The notes beneath the pieces were generated by a model. It saw only the letters and a program-made list of their open reading frames with translations, was not told the origin of the DNA and ran no database searches. The position numbers were made by a program, and so were the translations under genes. From the NCBI GenBank assembly GCA_934351835.1, contig CAKRJP010000014.1, positions 1 to 61,756 of the forward strand: DNA of 61,756 bases. Reading direction: 5' to 3'. Origin of the DNA: an uncultured Lachnospiraceae bacterium. GTDB taxonomy: Bacteria > Bacillota > Clostridia > Lachnospirales > Lachnospiraceae. This document shows positions 41,505 to 50,900 of this stretch, in pieces. Position 1 is the first letter of the stretch; each line of letters opens with the position of its first letter.

Positions 41505-43379
41505 ATGGGAAAAATAATTGGTATTGATTTAGGAACAACAAATAGCTGCGTTGCAGTAATGGAAGGTGGACAGCCTACAGTTATCGCAAATACAGAGGGA
41601 GCAAGAACAACGCCATCCGTTGTAGCATTTACAAAGAATGGTGAGCGTTTAGTAGGAGAACCTGCAAAGCGTCAGGCGGTTACAAATGCAGAGAGAACAA
41701 TTTCTTCTATTAAGAGAGAGATGGGTTCTGACTACAGAGTAACAATCGATGATAAAAAATATTCTCCACAGGAGATTTCAGCTATGATTCTTCAGAAACT
41801 GAAAGCAGATGCAGAAGGCTACCTGGGAGAGAAAGTAACAGAAGCTGTTATCACAGTACCTGCTTACTTCAATGATGCTCAGCGTCAGGCAACAAAGGAT
41901 GCCGGTAAGATTGCAGGACTTGATGTAAAACGTATCATCAACGAGCCTACAGCAGCAGCACTTGCTTATGGACTTGACAATGAAAAAGAACAGAAAATCA
42001 TGGTATACGACCTTGGTGGTGGTACATTTGATGTATCTATCATTGAGATTGGTGACGGAGTTATTGAAGTATTGTCAACAGCTGGTAACAACAGACTTGG
42101 TGGAGATGACTTCGACCAGAAGATTGTTGATTATATCGTAGCAGATTTCAAGGCACAGAATGGTGTGGATCTTTCAGCAGACAAGATGGCACTTCAGAGA
42201 GTAAAAGAAGCAGCGGAGAAAGCGAAGAAAGAGTTATCTTCAGCAACTCAGACAAATATCAACCTTCCATTTATCAGTATGAATGCATCTGGTCCGCTTC
42301 ATCTGGATATGAACCTTACAAAGGCTAAATTCGATGAACTGACACATGATCTTGTTGAAAAGACTGCAGAGCCTGTAACAAGAGCATTATCTGATGCAGG
42401 AATTACATCGGCTGAACTTGGTCAGGTATTATTAGTAGGTGGTTCTACACGTATCCCTGCTGTACAGGACAAAGTAAGACAGTTAACAGGAAAAGAGCCA
42501 AGCAAATCTCTGAATCCTGATGAGTGTGTAGCACTTGGTGCTTCTGTACAGGGTGGTAAATTAGCAGGAGATGCAGGTGCAGGAGATATCCTTCTTCTTG
42601 ATGTAACTCCACTGTCACTGTCTATCGAGACAATGGGAGGTGTAGCTACAAGATTGATCGAGAGAAATACTACAATCCCTACAAAGAACAGCCAGGTATT
42701 CTCTACAGCAGCAGATAACCAGACAGCCGTTGATATCAACGTTGTACAGGGTGAGAGACAGTTCGCAAAAGACAACAAATCCCTTGGACAGTTCAGACTG
42801 GATGGAATCGCACCGGCTCCACGTGGAGTACCGCAGATTGAAGTTACATTCGATATCGATGCAAATGGTATCGTAAATGTATCTGCTAAAGATCTTGGAA
42901 CAGGAAAAGAACAGCATATTACAATTACAGCAGGTTCTAATATGTCTGATGATGAAATCGATAAGGCTGTAAAAGAAGCAGCAGCATTCGAGGCTCAGGA
43001 TAAGAAACGTAAAGAAGCAATTGATACAAAGAACGAAGCTGATTCAATGGTATTCCAGACAGAGAAAGCGCTTGGAGAAGTTGGAGATAAACTGGATGCA
43101 GCAGATAAAGCAGCATGCGAAGCTGATTGCAAAGCATTAAAAGAGATCCTTGAGAAAGTAAATATGGATGATATCTCAGAGGCTCAGGTAGCAGAGATCA
43201 AAGCTGCACAGGAGAAACTGAATGCAAGTGCTCAGAAAGTCTTCACAAAGATGTATGAGCAGGCAGCACAGGCTCAGCAGGCAGCACAGGGAACAACAGG
43301 AGCAGGTCCTGAGGCAGGTCCGGCACCGGATGGTTTCCAGGGAGATGACGTAGTCGATGGAGATTACAAAGAAGTCTAA
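41505..43379 (+). CDS. dnaK: chaperone DnaK (Hsp70)
   Basis: This is the 624-residue ATP-dependent chaperone. The N-terminal actin-like ATPase domain starts IGIDLGTTNSCVAVMEGG and contains INEPTAAALAYGL, YDLGGGTFDVSI and LLVGGSTRIP. The substrate-binding domain follows from about 360 (DVTPLSLSIETMGG), with a helical lid and a Gly/Gln/Ala-rich tail ending DDVVDGDYKEV. It is third in the HrcA-controlled operon. Confidence 0.98.
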   Translation: MGKIIGIDLGTTNSCVAVMEGGQPTVIANTEGARTTPSVVAFTKNGERLVGEPAKRQAVTNAERTISSIKREMGSDYRVTIDDKKYSPQEISAMILQKLKADAEGYLGEKVTEAVITVPAYFNDAQRQATKDAGKIAGLDVKRIINEPTAAALAYGLDNEKEQKIMVYDLGGGTFDVSIIEIGDGVIEVLSTAGNNRLGGDDFDQKIVDYIVADFKAQNGVDLSADKMALQRVKEAAEKAKKELSSATQTNINLPFISMNASGPLHLDMNLTKAKFDELTHDLVEKTAEPVTRALSDAGITSAELGQVLLVGGSTRIPAVQDKVRQLTGKEPSKSLNPDECVALGASVQGGKLAGDAGAGDILLLDVTPLSLSIETMGGVATRLIERNTTIPTKNSQVFSTAADNQTAVDINVVQGERQFAKDNKSLGQFRLDGIAPAPRGVPQIEVTFDIDANGIVNVSAKDLGTGKEQHITITAGSNMSDDEIDKAVKEAAAFEAQDKKRKEAIDTKNEADSMVFQTEKALGEVGDKLDAADKAACEADCKALKEILEKVNMDDISEAQVAEIKAAQEKLNASAQKVFTKMYEQAAQAQQAAQGTTGAGPEAGPAPDGFQGDDVVDGDYKEV

Positions 43380-43410
43380 GTAAATACACACGTTAAGTAT
43401 AAGGAATATT

Positions 43411-43453
43411 CCGGGGACTCAGGGAGGGTGATAAATCTTCCCTGGATTTCCGG
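43411..43453 (+). promoter_or_regulatory. dnaK-dnaJ intergenic hairpin
   Basis: CCGGGGA-TCAGGGAGG (43411-43427) pairs imperfectly with CTTCCCTGGA-TTCCGG (43437-43453) around a nine-base loop. No T run follows, so it is more likely an mRNA processing or stability element than a terminator. Confidence 0.5.
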
Positions 43454-43482
43454 ATTGTTCCATGTGAAAGGGATATATTGTA

Positions 43483-44685
43483 ATGGCAGAGACGAAGAGA
43501 GATTATTATGAGGTGTTGGGAGTCAGCAAGGATGTAGATGATGCCACACTGAAGAAAGCATACAGAAAGGTTGCAAAAAAGTATCATCCGGACGTAAATC
43601 CGGGAGATGCAGAGGCAGAGAAGAAATTTAAAGAGGCGTCAGAGGCGTACGCTGTTTTAAGTGACCCGGAAAAGAGACGCCAGTATGACCAGTTTGGTCA
43701 TGCAGCGTTTGATGGAAGTGCCGGAGGCGGATATGGAGGATTCGATTTTAATGGTGCTGATTTCAGCGATATCTTTGGAGATATCTTTGGGGATCTGTTT
43801 GGCGGAGGTGGAAGAAGCCGCCGCGGTGGAAATCAGGGACCGATGAAAGGTTCTAACATCCGCAAGAGTGTAAGAATTACATTTGAAGAGGCTGTATTTG
43901 GCTGTGAGAAAGAATTAGATGTGATTTTAAAAGACCCATGTCCGACATGTAACGGAACAGGAGCAAAACCGGGAACTTCACCGGAGACTTGTCCGAAATG
44001 TGGAGGTAAAGGGCAGGTAGTATATACACAGCAGTCATTCTTCGGAATGGTACAGAATGTTCAGACCTGTCCGGATTGTGGCGGAACAGGTAAGATTATC
44101 CGCGAAAAATGTTCCGATTGTGGTGGAACAGGATATATCTCTAACAAAAAGAAGATATCAGTTACAATTCCTGCCGGTATTGATAATGGTCAGAGTATCC
44201 GTATTCGCGAAAAAGGCGAACCTGGAGTGAACGGTGGACCAAGAGGAGATTTATTAGTAGAGGTCGCAGTATCAAGACATCCAATCTTCCAGCGTCAGGA
44301 TATGCATATCTTTTCTACAGTACCGATCACTTATGCACAGGCAGCACTGGGAGCAGATATCCGTATTAAGACGGTAGATGGAGAAGTAATTTACACTGTA
44401 AAACCAGGAACGAAAACAGACACGAAAGTGCGTCTGAAAGGAAAAGGCGTTCCATCCGTAAGAAATGCGCAGGTAAGAGGAGATCATTATGTGACATTAG
44501 TGATCCAGACTCCGGAACATCTGAGTGCGGAAGCCAAAGAAGCACTTCGCAAATTTGATGAATTGACAGGTAATTCTTTGCATGCGGCAGAGAGTAAAAA
44601 AGAAGAATCCGGGGAGAAAAAAGAAAAGACAGGCAAGAAGAAAAAGGGCTTCATGGAAAAAATGAAAGAGGCTTTTGACGAGTAG
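43483..44685 (+). CDS. dnaJ: co-chaperone DnaJ (Hsp40)
   Basis: DnaJ delivers unfolded proteins to DnaK and stimulates its ATPase. The 400-residue protein has the J domain with HPD (in KKYHPDVNPGD), a Gly/Phe-rich linker, all four zinc-binding CxxCxGxG repeats (CPTCNGTG, CPKCGGKG, CPDCGGTG, CSDCGGTG, about 148-220), the C-terminal substrate domains and a Lys-rich tail. It is last in the heat-shock operon. Confidence 0.97.
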   Translation: MAETKRDYYEVLGVSKDVDDATLKKAYRKVAKKYHPDVNPGDAEAEKKFKEASEAYAVLSDPEKRRQYDQFGHAAFDGSAGGGYGGFDFNGADFSDIFGDIFGDLFGGGGRSRRGGNQGPMKGSNIRKSVRITFEEAVFGCEKELDVILKDPCPTCNGTGAKPGTSPETCPKCGGKGQVVYTQQSFFGMVQNVQTCPDCGGTGKIIREKCSDCGGTGYISNKKKISVTIPAGIDNGQSIRIREKGEPGVNGGPRGDLLVEVAVSRHPIFQRQDMHIFSTVPITYAQAALGADIRIKTVDGEVIYTVKPGTKTDTKVRLKGKGVPSVRNAQVRGDHYVTLVIQTPEHLSAEAKEALRKFDELTGNSLHAAESKKEESGEKKEKTGKKKKGFMEKMKEAFDE

Positions 44686-44705
44686 AATTTTTGGAGATAT
44701 ATGAT

Positions 44706-44733
44706 AACAAGGTCCGGGGGGCCTTGTTTGTTT
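44706..44733 (+). terminator. heat-shock operon terminator
   Basis: AACAAGGTCC and GGCCTTGTT pair (one wobble) around a short G loop, followed by a T-rich tail. It ends only 13 bases before the start codon of the next gene. Confidence 0.75.
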
Positions 44734-44746
44734 ATAAGAAAAGACA

Positions 44747-46096
44747 ATGAAGGAAAATTGGAAACAGTTTTATAAAAATGTAATGGCACTGGTCATCCCC
44801 ATTGCACTTCAGAATCTGATTAATGTGGGAGTGACGGCGGCAGATGTACTGATGCTTGGTAAAGTCGGAGAAAAAGTACTATCAGGAGCTTCACTGGCAG
44901 GTCAGGTGCAGTTTATCATGACGCTGTTATTTGCAGGAATTACTTCAGGTGCAACGGTTTTGACAGCCCAGTACTGGGGGAAAAAAGACACGGTGTCCAT
45001 TGAAAAGGTGCTGGGAATCGGGCTCGCAATCGGAACGGGAACTGCCTGTATATTTTCGCTGGCGGCTTTGACGATACCTGGGATCCTTATGAAAATCTAT
45101 ACTTCAGATCCGCTGGTTATTGCTGAAGGAGTCAAATATCTTCGAATCGTAGGAATTTCTTATATGTTTATGGCTGTTACGCAAGTGTATCTTAATATCA
45201 TGCGCAGTATTGAACGGGTGGTTATTTCAACATGTATTTACAGCATTTCTCTGGTAGTCAATGTATTTTTAAACTGGTTATTGATCTTTGGAAATTGTGA
45301 GGCTCCGGTTTTTGGGATTCGTGGTGCAGCAATTGCTACATTGTGTGCCAGGATCACAGAAACGATACTGTCGCTGTTGTATGCACATTTCCGCAATCAT
45401 GTGGTGAAGATCCGCTGGAAATATGTTTTCCATGTGGATAAAATCTTATTGAAAGATTATCTGATGTATTCGTTGCCGGTGGTTTTGAATGAAGTCATGT
45501 GGGGACTGGGAAGTTCTGCGAATACGGCGGTGATCGGACATCTTGGAAGTGCGGCAGTGGCGGCTAATTCTGTGGCACAGATGGCAAAACAGCTTGCGAC
45601 GGTGGTGGCCTTTGGAGTATCTCATGCAACTGCAATCTATCTTGGTAAGACGATTGGGGAAAGAAAGTACGAACTGGCTAAATCCTATGCTGTCCGGTTT
45701 ATCTGGATCAGTTTTATCATGGGAGCCCTTGGGGCGGTGGTGATTCTGCTTGCAATTCCATTTGCGAGAAGTGGACTTACGTTGACACCGCAGGCAAAAG
45801 AATATTTAAGCTTTATGTTCGTAGTGATGGCATATTTTACAATTGCACAGTCCTATAATACGACAATGATTATTGGAGTTTTTCGAGCCGGCGGTGATAC
45901 CAGATTCGGGCTGATCATGGATGTTTCCACCATGTGGGGATGTTCTATATTGATAGGTGCGGTGGCAGCCTTTGTATTTCATGCAAAGGTGGAGATTGTA
46001 TATGCAATTCTGATGTGCGATGAATTGATAAAGATCCCTCTTACCACCTGGCGTTATAAAAAATATTTGTGGTTACATGATGTGACGAGAAGTTAA
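44747..46096 (+). CDS. MATE family efflux transporter
   Basis: This 449-residue polytopic membrane protein is of the MATE family, distinct from the one at 35646. Two repeated halves begin with MALVIPIALQNLINVGVTAADVLMLGKVGE and LPVVLNEVMWGLGSSANTAVIGHLG. It is a predicted cation-coupled exporter of unknown substrate. No clear Shine-Dalgarno precedes ATG 44747, and no better start is visible downstream. Confidence 0.88.
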   Translation: MKENWKQFYKNVMALVIPIALQNLINVGVTAADVLMLGKVGEKVLSGASLAGQVQFIMTLLFAGITSGATVLTAQYWGKKDTVSIEKVLGIGLAIGTGTACIFSLAALTIPGILMKIYTSDPLVIAEGVKYLRIVGISYMFMAVTQVYLNIMRSIERVVISTCIYSISLVVNVFLNWLLIFGNCEAPVFGIRGAAIATLCARITETILSLLYAHFRNHVVKIRWKYVFHVDKILLKDYLMYSLPVVLNEVMWGLGSSANTAVIGHLGSAAVAANSVAQMAKQLATVVAFGVSHATAIYLGKTIGERKYELAKSYAVRFIWISFIMGALGAVVILLAIPFARSGLTLTPQAKEYLSFMFVVMAYFTIAQSYNTTMIIGVFRAGGDTRFGLIMDVSTMWGCSILIGAVAAFVFHAKVEIVYAILMCDELIKIPLTTWRYKKYLWLHDVTRS

Positions 46097-46143
46097 CAGA
46101 TATTGATATGAAATTTATTATCGACAAATGTCGGAAAAACGGG

Positions 46144-46172
46144 TGTACATATATGAAATTCGGTAGTATAAT
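46144..46172 (+). promoter_or_regulatory. ridA promoter
   Basis: TGTACA (46144-46149), 17 bp, TATAAT (46167-46172). The -10 is perfect and the -35 weak. Confidence 0.55.
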
Positions 46173-46207
46173 AACAAAAGATTATTGATGCAAAGGAGAG
46201 AAGTCAA

Positions 46208-46582
46208 ATGAAAGTAGTAGCAACAAAAAAAGCACCAGATGCAGTAGGACCATATTCACAGGCATATATCCATAACGGAATTCTGTATACAGCAGGTCAG
46301 GTGCCGATTAACCCAGAGACGAATAATATAGATGCAACAACAATTGAAGAGCAGGCAGAACAGTCTTGCAAGAACCTTGCAGCAGTTTTAGAAGAAGCAG
46401 GAAGCTCTTTTGATAAAGTTATCAAGACAACCTGTTTCCTGGCTGATATGGCTGATTTCGCAGCATTTAACGAAGTATATGCGAAATATTTCACTTCAAA
46501 ACCGGCAAGAAGCTGTGTGGCTGTAAAGACGTTGCCAAAGAATGCACTTTGTGAGATTGAACTGATCGCAGTAGTAGACTAA
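46208..46582 (+). CDS. ridA: RidA family protein (2-iminobutanoate/2-iminopropanoate deaminase)
   Basis: RidA hydrolyses reactive enamine/imine intermediates released by PLP enzymes such as threonine dehydratase. The 124-residue protein is full length, with APDAVGPYSQAY, LYTAGQVPINPET, the arginine in ARSCVAVKTLPKNALCEIELIAV and the final glutamate of the family. AAGGAGAG precedes ATG 46208. It lies 32 bases before the Mrp gene. Confidence 0.93.
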   Translation: MKVVATKKAPDAVGPYSQAYIHNGILYTAGQVPINPETNNIDATTIEEQAEQSCKNLAAVLEEAGSSFDKVIKTTCFLADMADFAAFNEVYAKYFTSKPARSCVAVKTLPKNALCEIELIAVVD

Positions 46583-46614
46583 TTAAAAAGCTAAGGTTAA
46601 GGGAGAAAGAAGTT

Positions 46615-47466
46615 ATGTCAGAAAACACAAGCGGATGTGCACCTTCAGATTGTGCAGGATGTGCAAATTCAAGTTCATGTGGCAGTAAACCACAGGCACC
46701 TCAGGATTTCAGAGAACCGTTAAACGCATTTTCACATGTGAAACATGTCATTGCTGTTGTCAGTGGAAAAGGTGGTGTTGGAAAATCCATGGTGACAGCA
46801 TCACTGGCAAGACAGATGCGAGAGCAGGGATATGAAGTTGGTATTATGGATGCGGATATTACAGGACCATCAATTCCTAAGATGTATGGGATTCATGAGC
46901 AGGCAGGCGGTAATGACGCAGGGATTTTCCCGGCAGTGGCAGGAGATGGGACGAAAGTAATGTCTATCAATCTTCTGTTGGAACATGAGGATGATCCGGT
47001 AATCTGGAGAGGACCTGTAATTGCAGGAGTTGTGACACAGTTCTGGACTGATGTTGTCTGGGGAGACTTAGATTACTTATTTATTGATATGCCCCCGGGA
47101 ACCGGTGATGTACCACTTACAGTATTTCAGTCTATTCCGGTAGATGGAATCGTGATCGTGACATCTCCACAGGATCTGGTTACAATGATCGTAAAGAAAG
47201 CCTATAATATGGCAGAACAGATGGATATTCCGGTCATGGGTATTGTGGAGAACTATAGTTATCTGGTATGTCCGGACTGTGGCAAGAAGATTTCTGTATT
47301 TGGCGAGAGCCATATCGATGAAGTGGCGGAAAGCCTTGGACTTCCGGTACTCGGAAAGATGCCGATTGATTCCGGACTTGCAGAAGCGGTCGAGGAAGAA
47401 CGCTTTGCAGAAGTGGAAAATGAATATCTGAAAGATGCAGTTTCCAAATTGAAATTTGAGAAATAA
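46615..47466 (+). CDS. Mrp/NBP35-type iron-sulfur carrier ATPase
   Basis: This P-loop ATPase delivers Fe-S clusters to apo-proteins. The 283-residue protein has an N-terminal Cys-rich segment (C8, C13, C16, C22), as in NBP35 types, then the deviant Walker A GKGGVGKS (about 51-58), DADITGPSIPKM, IDMPPGTGD and a CPDCG pair (about 222-225) likely to bind a bridging cluster between subunits. The adjacent RidA gene suggests one transcript; a terminator follows. Confidence 0.93.
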   Translation: MSENTSGCAPSDCAGCANSSSCGSKPQAPQDFREPLNAFSHVKHVIAVVSGKGGVGKSMVTASLARQMREQGYEVGIMDADITGPSIPKMYGIHEQAGGNDAGIFPAVAGDGTKVMSINLLLEHEDDPVIWRGPVIAGVVTQFWTDVVWGDLDYLFIDMPPGTGDVPLTVFQSIPVDGIVIVTSPQDLVTMIVKKAYNMAEQMDIPVMGIVENYSYLVCPDCGKKISVFGESHIDEVAESLGLPVLGKMPIDSGLAEAVEEERFAEVENEYLKDAVSKLKFEK

Positions 47467-47480
47467 TATGCAAAAAATAA

Positions 47481-47526
47481 CCCCTTACAATATCAATATT
47501 ATTGTGGTATTGCAAGGGGATTTTTG
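47481..47526. terminator. bidirectional terminator
   Basis: CCCCTTACAATA and TATTGCAAGGGG pair with one mismatch across a short AT-rich loop, with a T5 tail on the plus strand and an A-rich flank on the other side. It lies between the convergent Mrp and glgB genes. Confidence 0.8.
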
Positions 47527-47533
47527 TAATTAG

Positions 47534-49321
47534 CTATTGTACAAGATAATAGCGTGCACTGTAAGGTGCCAGATCCAATGTGACGGAATCTTTGGTAATT
47601 TTTTGAACGGTAGTTTTATAGGTCGTTGTTCCACAGTAAATATCCATATCACTGGCAAGCAATAATTTTAAACTTTTCGCATGTTCCACCGGCAGGATAT
47701 ATTTTTTCTGTTCGTGATCAGAAAAATTGAAAACAGCAATGATGCGTTCCGTTTTGCTTGTGCGTTCAAAAGCATAAATGCAACGCTCTTCCTGGTGGCA
47801 GTCCAGCCATTTGAAACCATTTTGTGAATAGTCCATCTCAAATAGAGAGGAGTGCTTTAAATAAAGCTTATTGAGATCCGTCATGAAACGGTGGAAGGAA
47901 TCATGCAATGGATATTTCACAATATCCCAATCTTGTTCTCTTTTTTCATTCCATTCCCGGAGCTGACCAATCTCATTACCCATGAAATTCAATTTCTTTC
48001 CCGGGTGTGCGTACATATACATATAAAATGCCCGGGCCTGTGGAAATTTATCTTCATAATCTCCGTACATTTTCTGTAGGATTGTCGCTTTTCCGTGTAC
48101 CGTCTCATCGTGAGAGAGTGGAAGCAGATAATCATCATTGTAGTAGTACATCATTGAAAACGTCAGTTTATGATAATTGTCGCTTCGATATTCCGGCGCC
48201 GTACGGAAATAATTCAAGGTATCATTCATCCATCCCATGTCCCATTTGTAATCAAATCCGAGGCCACCTTCGTGTACCGGGAGGGTGACATTTGGATACG
48301 AGGTGGAATCTTCAGCAGCTAAAAGAACAGTCGGGTGGAGCACTTTTAGTCCCTGGTTCATTGTCTGTATGAAAGAAACAGCATTTCCATTGACACCTCT
48401 GGCTGGTTCGCCCTGCCAGTAAATGATTCGGCTGATCGCATCCATACGTATCCCATCAAAATGGTATTCGCTTAGCCAGTAGTTTGCGGCGGACTGGAGA
48501 AAGCTGCGGACCTCACCGCGGGAATGCATGAAATTATAGCTTCCCCACTCACTTTGACCGACATCTTCGTGCGGATATTCATAGAGACAGGTGCCATCAT
48601 ATTTTGCCAGCGCATAACCATCCACTGCAAAATGGACCGGAACGTAATCCATAATGACACCAATTTGGTTTTTGTGACATTTATCGACAAATTCCATCAG
48701 TTCAGCGGCAGTGCCATAACGAGAGGTCGGACTGAAAAATCCGGTATTCTGATAACCCCAGGATTCATCACAGGGATGCTCTGATAGCGGCATAACCTCC
48801 ACATAGTTATATCCGTTTTCCTTTAAATACGGAATCAGGAGGTCTGCCATTTCCGTATAAGAATACCATTCGTCTGCCTTTTTAGATGGCTTTTTAAAAG
48901 AACCAAAATGTATTTCGTAAATATTTAAAGCCTTGTCCTTACAGGTGGTACGGTTCCTTATCCATGCTTCATCCTGAAAGTGATAAGTTCTGAGATCGCG
49001 GATGATTGATGCACTGTTTGGTCTGAGTTCCATACCGAAACCGTAAGGATCGCAATGATCCATGCAGGAACCGTCCTGATAATAAATGCGATACTTATAC
49101 ATTTGTCCGGGAATGGCATCTGCAATGTAACATTCCCAGAAATTCCCATCGTGGATACGGTGCATCTCGCATTCTTCCCAGTGATTAAATTCCCCGATCA
49201 GTGCGATACGGGCAGCTGCGGGTGCAAACGTGCGGAAAGTAACTCCGGTGGGTTCAATATGTGCACCTAAAAAATTGTATGCGTCAAAACAGGCTCCTGT
49301 ATAAAATTGATAGAAGTCCAT
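47534..49321 (-). CDS. glgB: 1,4-alpha-glucan branching enzyme GlgB
   Basis: This GH13 enzyme introduces alpha-1,6 branches into glycogen. The 595-residue protein has an N-terminal CBM48 region (FLGAHIEPTGVTFRTFAPAAARIALIGEFNHW), the TIM barrel with IMDYVPVHF, the nucleophile in FDGIRMDAIS, the acid in LLAAEDST and LPLSHDE, and a C-terminal beta domain. The start at 49321 follows AAGGAGGA (minus, 49333-49326). A TATAAT lies upstream on the minus strand at 49408-49403 with a poor -35. No other glycogen gene is nearby. Confidence 0.94.
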   Translation of the reverse strand: MDFYQFYTGACFDAYNFLGAHIEPTGVTFRTFAPAAARIALIGEFNHWEECEMHRIHDGNFWECYIADAIPGQMYKYRIYYQDGSCMDHCDPYGFGMELRPNSASIIRDLRTYHFQDEAWIRNRTTCKDKALNIYEIHFGSFKKPSKKADEWYSYTEMADLLIPYLKENGYNYVEVMPLSEHPCDESWGYQNTGFFSPTSRYGTAAELMEFVDKCHKNQIGVIMDYVPVHFAVDGYALAKYDGTCLYEYPHEDVGQSEWGSYNFMHSRGEVRSFLQSAANYWLSEYHFDGIRMDAISRIIYWQGEPARGVNGNAVSFIQTMNQGLKVLHPTVLLAAEDSTSYPNVTLPVHEGGLGFDYKWDMGWMNDTLNYFRTAPEYRSDNYHKLTFSMMYYYNDDYLLPLSHDETVHGKATILQKMYGDYEDKFPQARAFYMYMYAHPGKKLNFMGNEIGQLREWNEKREQDWDIVKYPLHDSFHRFMTDLNKLYLKHSSLFEMDYSQNGFKWLDCHQEERCIYAFERTSKTERIIAVFNFSDHEQKKYILPVEHAKSLKLLLASDMDIYCGTTTYKTTVQKITKDSVTLDLAPYSARYYLVQ

Positions 49322-49476
49322 AATATCCTCCTTAAAATTTAGTAGGACATCTTTGCGTGTTTCTGGTGTAAAAATGTCCATCAGTCATTTTTGCTATATA
49401 AAATTATACCGTAAAAACAGAAGTTTATCTACCACATGGGATAAGAAATTGGAGAAAACTTTAAAAGAAAAATCTC

Positions 49477-49526
49477 TTGACAGAAAGAACATTTGTTCTT
49501 ATAATAAACAACAAGAACAAATGTTC
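49477..49526 (+). promoter_or_regulatory. SOS-type promoter with two LexA boxes
   Basis: A consensus promoter, TTGACA (49477-49482), 17 bp, TATAAT (49500-49505), carries GAACATTTGTTC (49487-49498) inside its spacer. A second site, GAACAAATGTTC (49515-49526), the exact reverse complement of the first, lies just after the start point. Both match the Bacillota LexA (Cheo) box GAAC-N4-GTTC, so the operon should be repressed by LexA and induced by DNA damage. Confidence 0.88.
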
Positions 49527-49586
49527 TCTGTAAAAGAATGAAAAGAGGTAAAAAGACAGGAGCTACATAGAAGGAGAGAAGATGAG

Positions 49587-50900
49587 ATGGAGATTCAGAA
49601 AAAAATGTCGATGTATGAAAAATTAAAGATTTTGACGGATGCTGCGAAGTATGATGTTGCCTGTACTTCCAGCGGGACTGACAGACATAATGATGGAACT
49701 GGCATCGGAAATTGCGCACAGTCAGGAATCTGCCATAGTTTTTCAGCTGATGGAAGATGTATCTCTCTCCTTAAGATTTTATTTACAAATGAGTGTGTTT
49801 ATGATTGTAAGTATTGTGTGAACCGTAGGAGCAATGATGTAATTCGGACATCTTTTACGCCGGATGAGATCTGTAGATTGACGATGGAATTTTATCGAAG
49901 AAATTATATCGAAGGATTGTTTTTAAGTTCCGGGATACTAAAGACTCCGGATTATACGATGGAACTTATCTATCATGCGCTTTATAAGTTACGGACAGAG
50001 TATAATTTTCAAGGTTATATTCATGTGAAGACAATTCCCGGGGCAGATCTTGATCTTGTGAGACGTATAGGGTTTCTGGCAGATCGAATGAGTGTGAATC
50101 TGGAACTACCGACAGCAGAGAGTTTGCGGCTCCTGGCTCCTCATAAGAGCCGGAAGAATATATTGTCGCCGATGCGTCTGGTGCAGAATCAGATGACAGA
50201 GAATAGGCAGGAGATTATATCTTTCCGCAATGCACCGAGATTTGTTCCGGCAGGACAGAGTACGCAGATGATCATAGGAGCAACACCGGAATCGGACTAT
50301 CAGATTTTGAAGGTGACTGAATCCTTGTATGAGAAGTTCGAATTGAAGAGAGTTTTTTATTCGGCGTTCGTTCCGGTGGTAGAAGATAAAGCACTGCCGG
50401 TAAGGAATGGAGAGGGACCGCCGCTTTTAAGAGAACATAGATTGTATCAGGCGGACTGGCTGCTTAGATATTATCATTTTCAGGCGGATGAGTTGCTTTC
50501 AAAGGAACAGCCGGATTTTAATCCGCTGTTTGACCCAAAGTGTAACTGGGCACTAAAGAATCTGGAGTATTTTCCGGTGGAGATTAACCAGGCAGATTAT
50601 AAGATGTTACTCAGGGTTCCTGGACTTGGTTATAAGTCGGCGATAAGGATTGTAAAGGCGAGAAGATTGGGTAATTTGGATTTTTCGGATCTTAAGAAGA
50701 TTGGTGTTGTTTTAAAAAGGGCGATGTATTTTATTACATGTAACGGAAAGATGATGTGTCAGACAAAGATGGAGGAGGACTATATTGCGAGAAATCTGTT
50801 GAGTGCCGTAGAAAAGCTTCCGGCTGAGATTCGAAATGCAGGATATCAGCAGCTGTCCTTATTTGACTGGGAAAAGAGCAGGGAGGTGAGGAGTAGATGA
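49587..50900 (+). CDS. putative DNA modification/repair radical SAM protein (TIGR03916-like)
   Basis: This 437-residue radical SAM enzyme has the cluster motif CX3CX2C at C70, C74, C77 (NECVYDCKYC) and an upstream Cys-containing segment (CAQSGICHSF). A helix-hairpin-helix lies near residues 336-362 (LLRVPGLGYKSAIRIVKAR). The C-terminus carries QLSLF (422-426), the consensus sliding-clamp-binding motif. The chemistry is unknown; the family travels with TIGR03915 proteins and is assigned to DNA modification or repair by context. AAGGAGAG precedes ATG 49587. It stands behind a double LexA box and overlaps the next gene (ATGA). Confidence 0.88.
   Translation: MEIQKKMSMYEKLKILTDAAKYDVACTSSGTDRHNDGTGIGNCAQSGICHSFSADGRCISLLKILFTNECVYDCKYCVNRRSNDVIRTSFTPDEICRLTMEFYRRNYIEGLFLSSGILKTPDYTMELIYHALYKLRTEYNFQGYIHVKTIPGADLDLVRRIGFLADRMSVNLELPTAESLRLLAPHKSRKNILSPMRLVQNQMTENRQEIISFRNAPRFVPAGQSTQMIIGATPESDYQILKVTESLYEKFELKRVFYSAFVPVVEDKALPVRNGEGPPLLREHRLYQADWLLRYYHFQADELLSKEQPDFNPLFDPKCNWALKNLEYFPVEINQADYKMLLRVPGLGYKSAIRIVKARRLGNLDFSDLKKIGVVLKRAMYFITCNGKMMCQTKMEEDYIARNLLSAVEKLPAEIRNAGYQQLSLFDWEKSREVRSR

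Noticed and set aside
49353..49541. 62-residue plus-strand frame between glgB and the radical SAM gene
   Set aside because: It spans the LexA-controlled promoter, has no ribosome binding site and no recognisable protein features.
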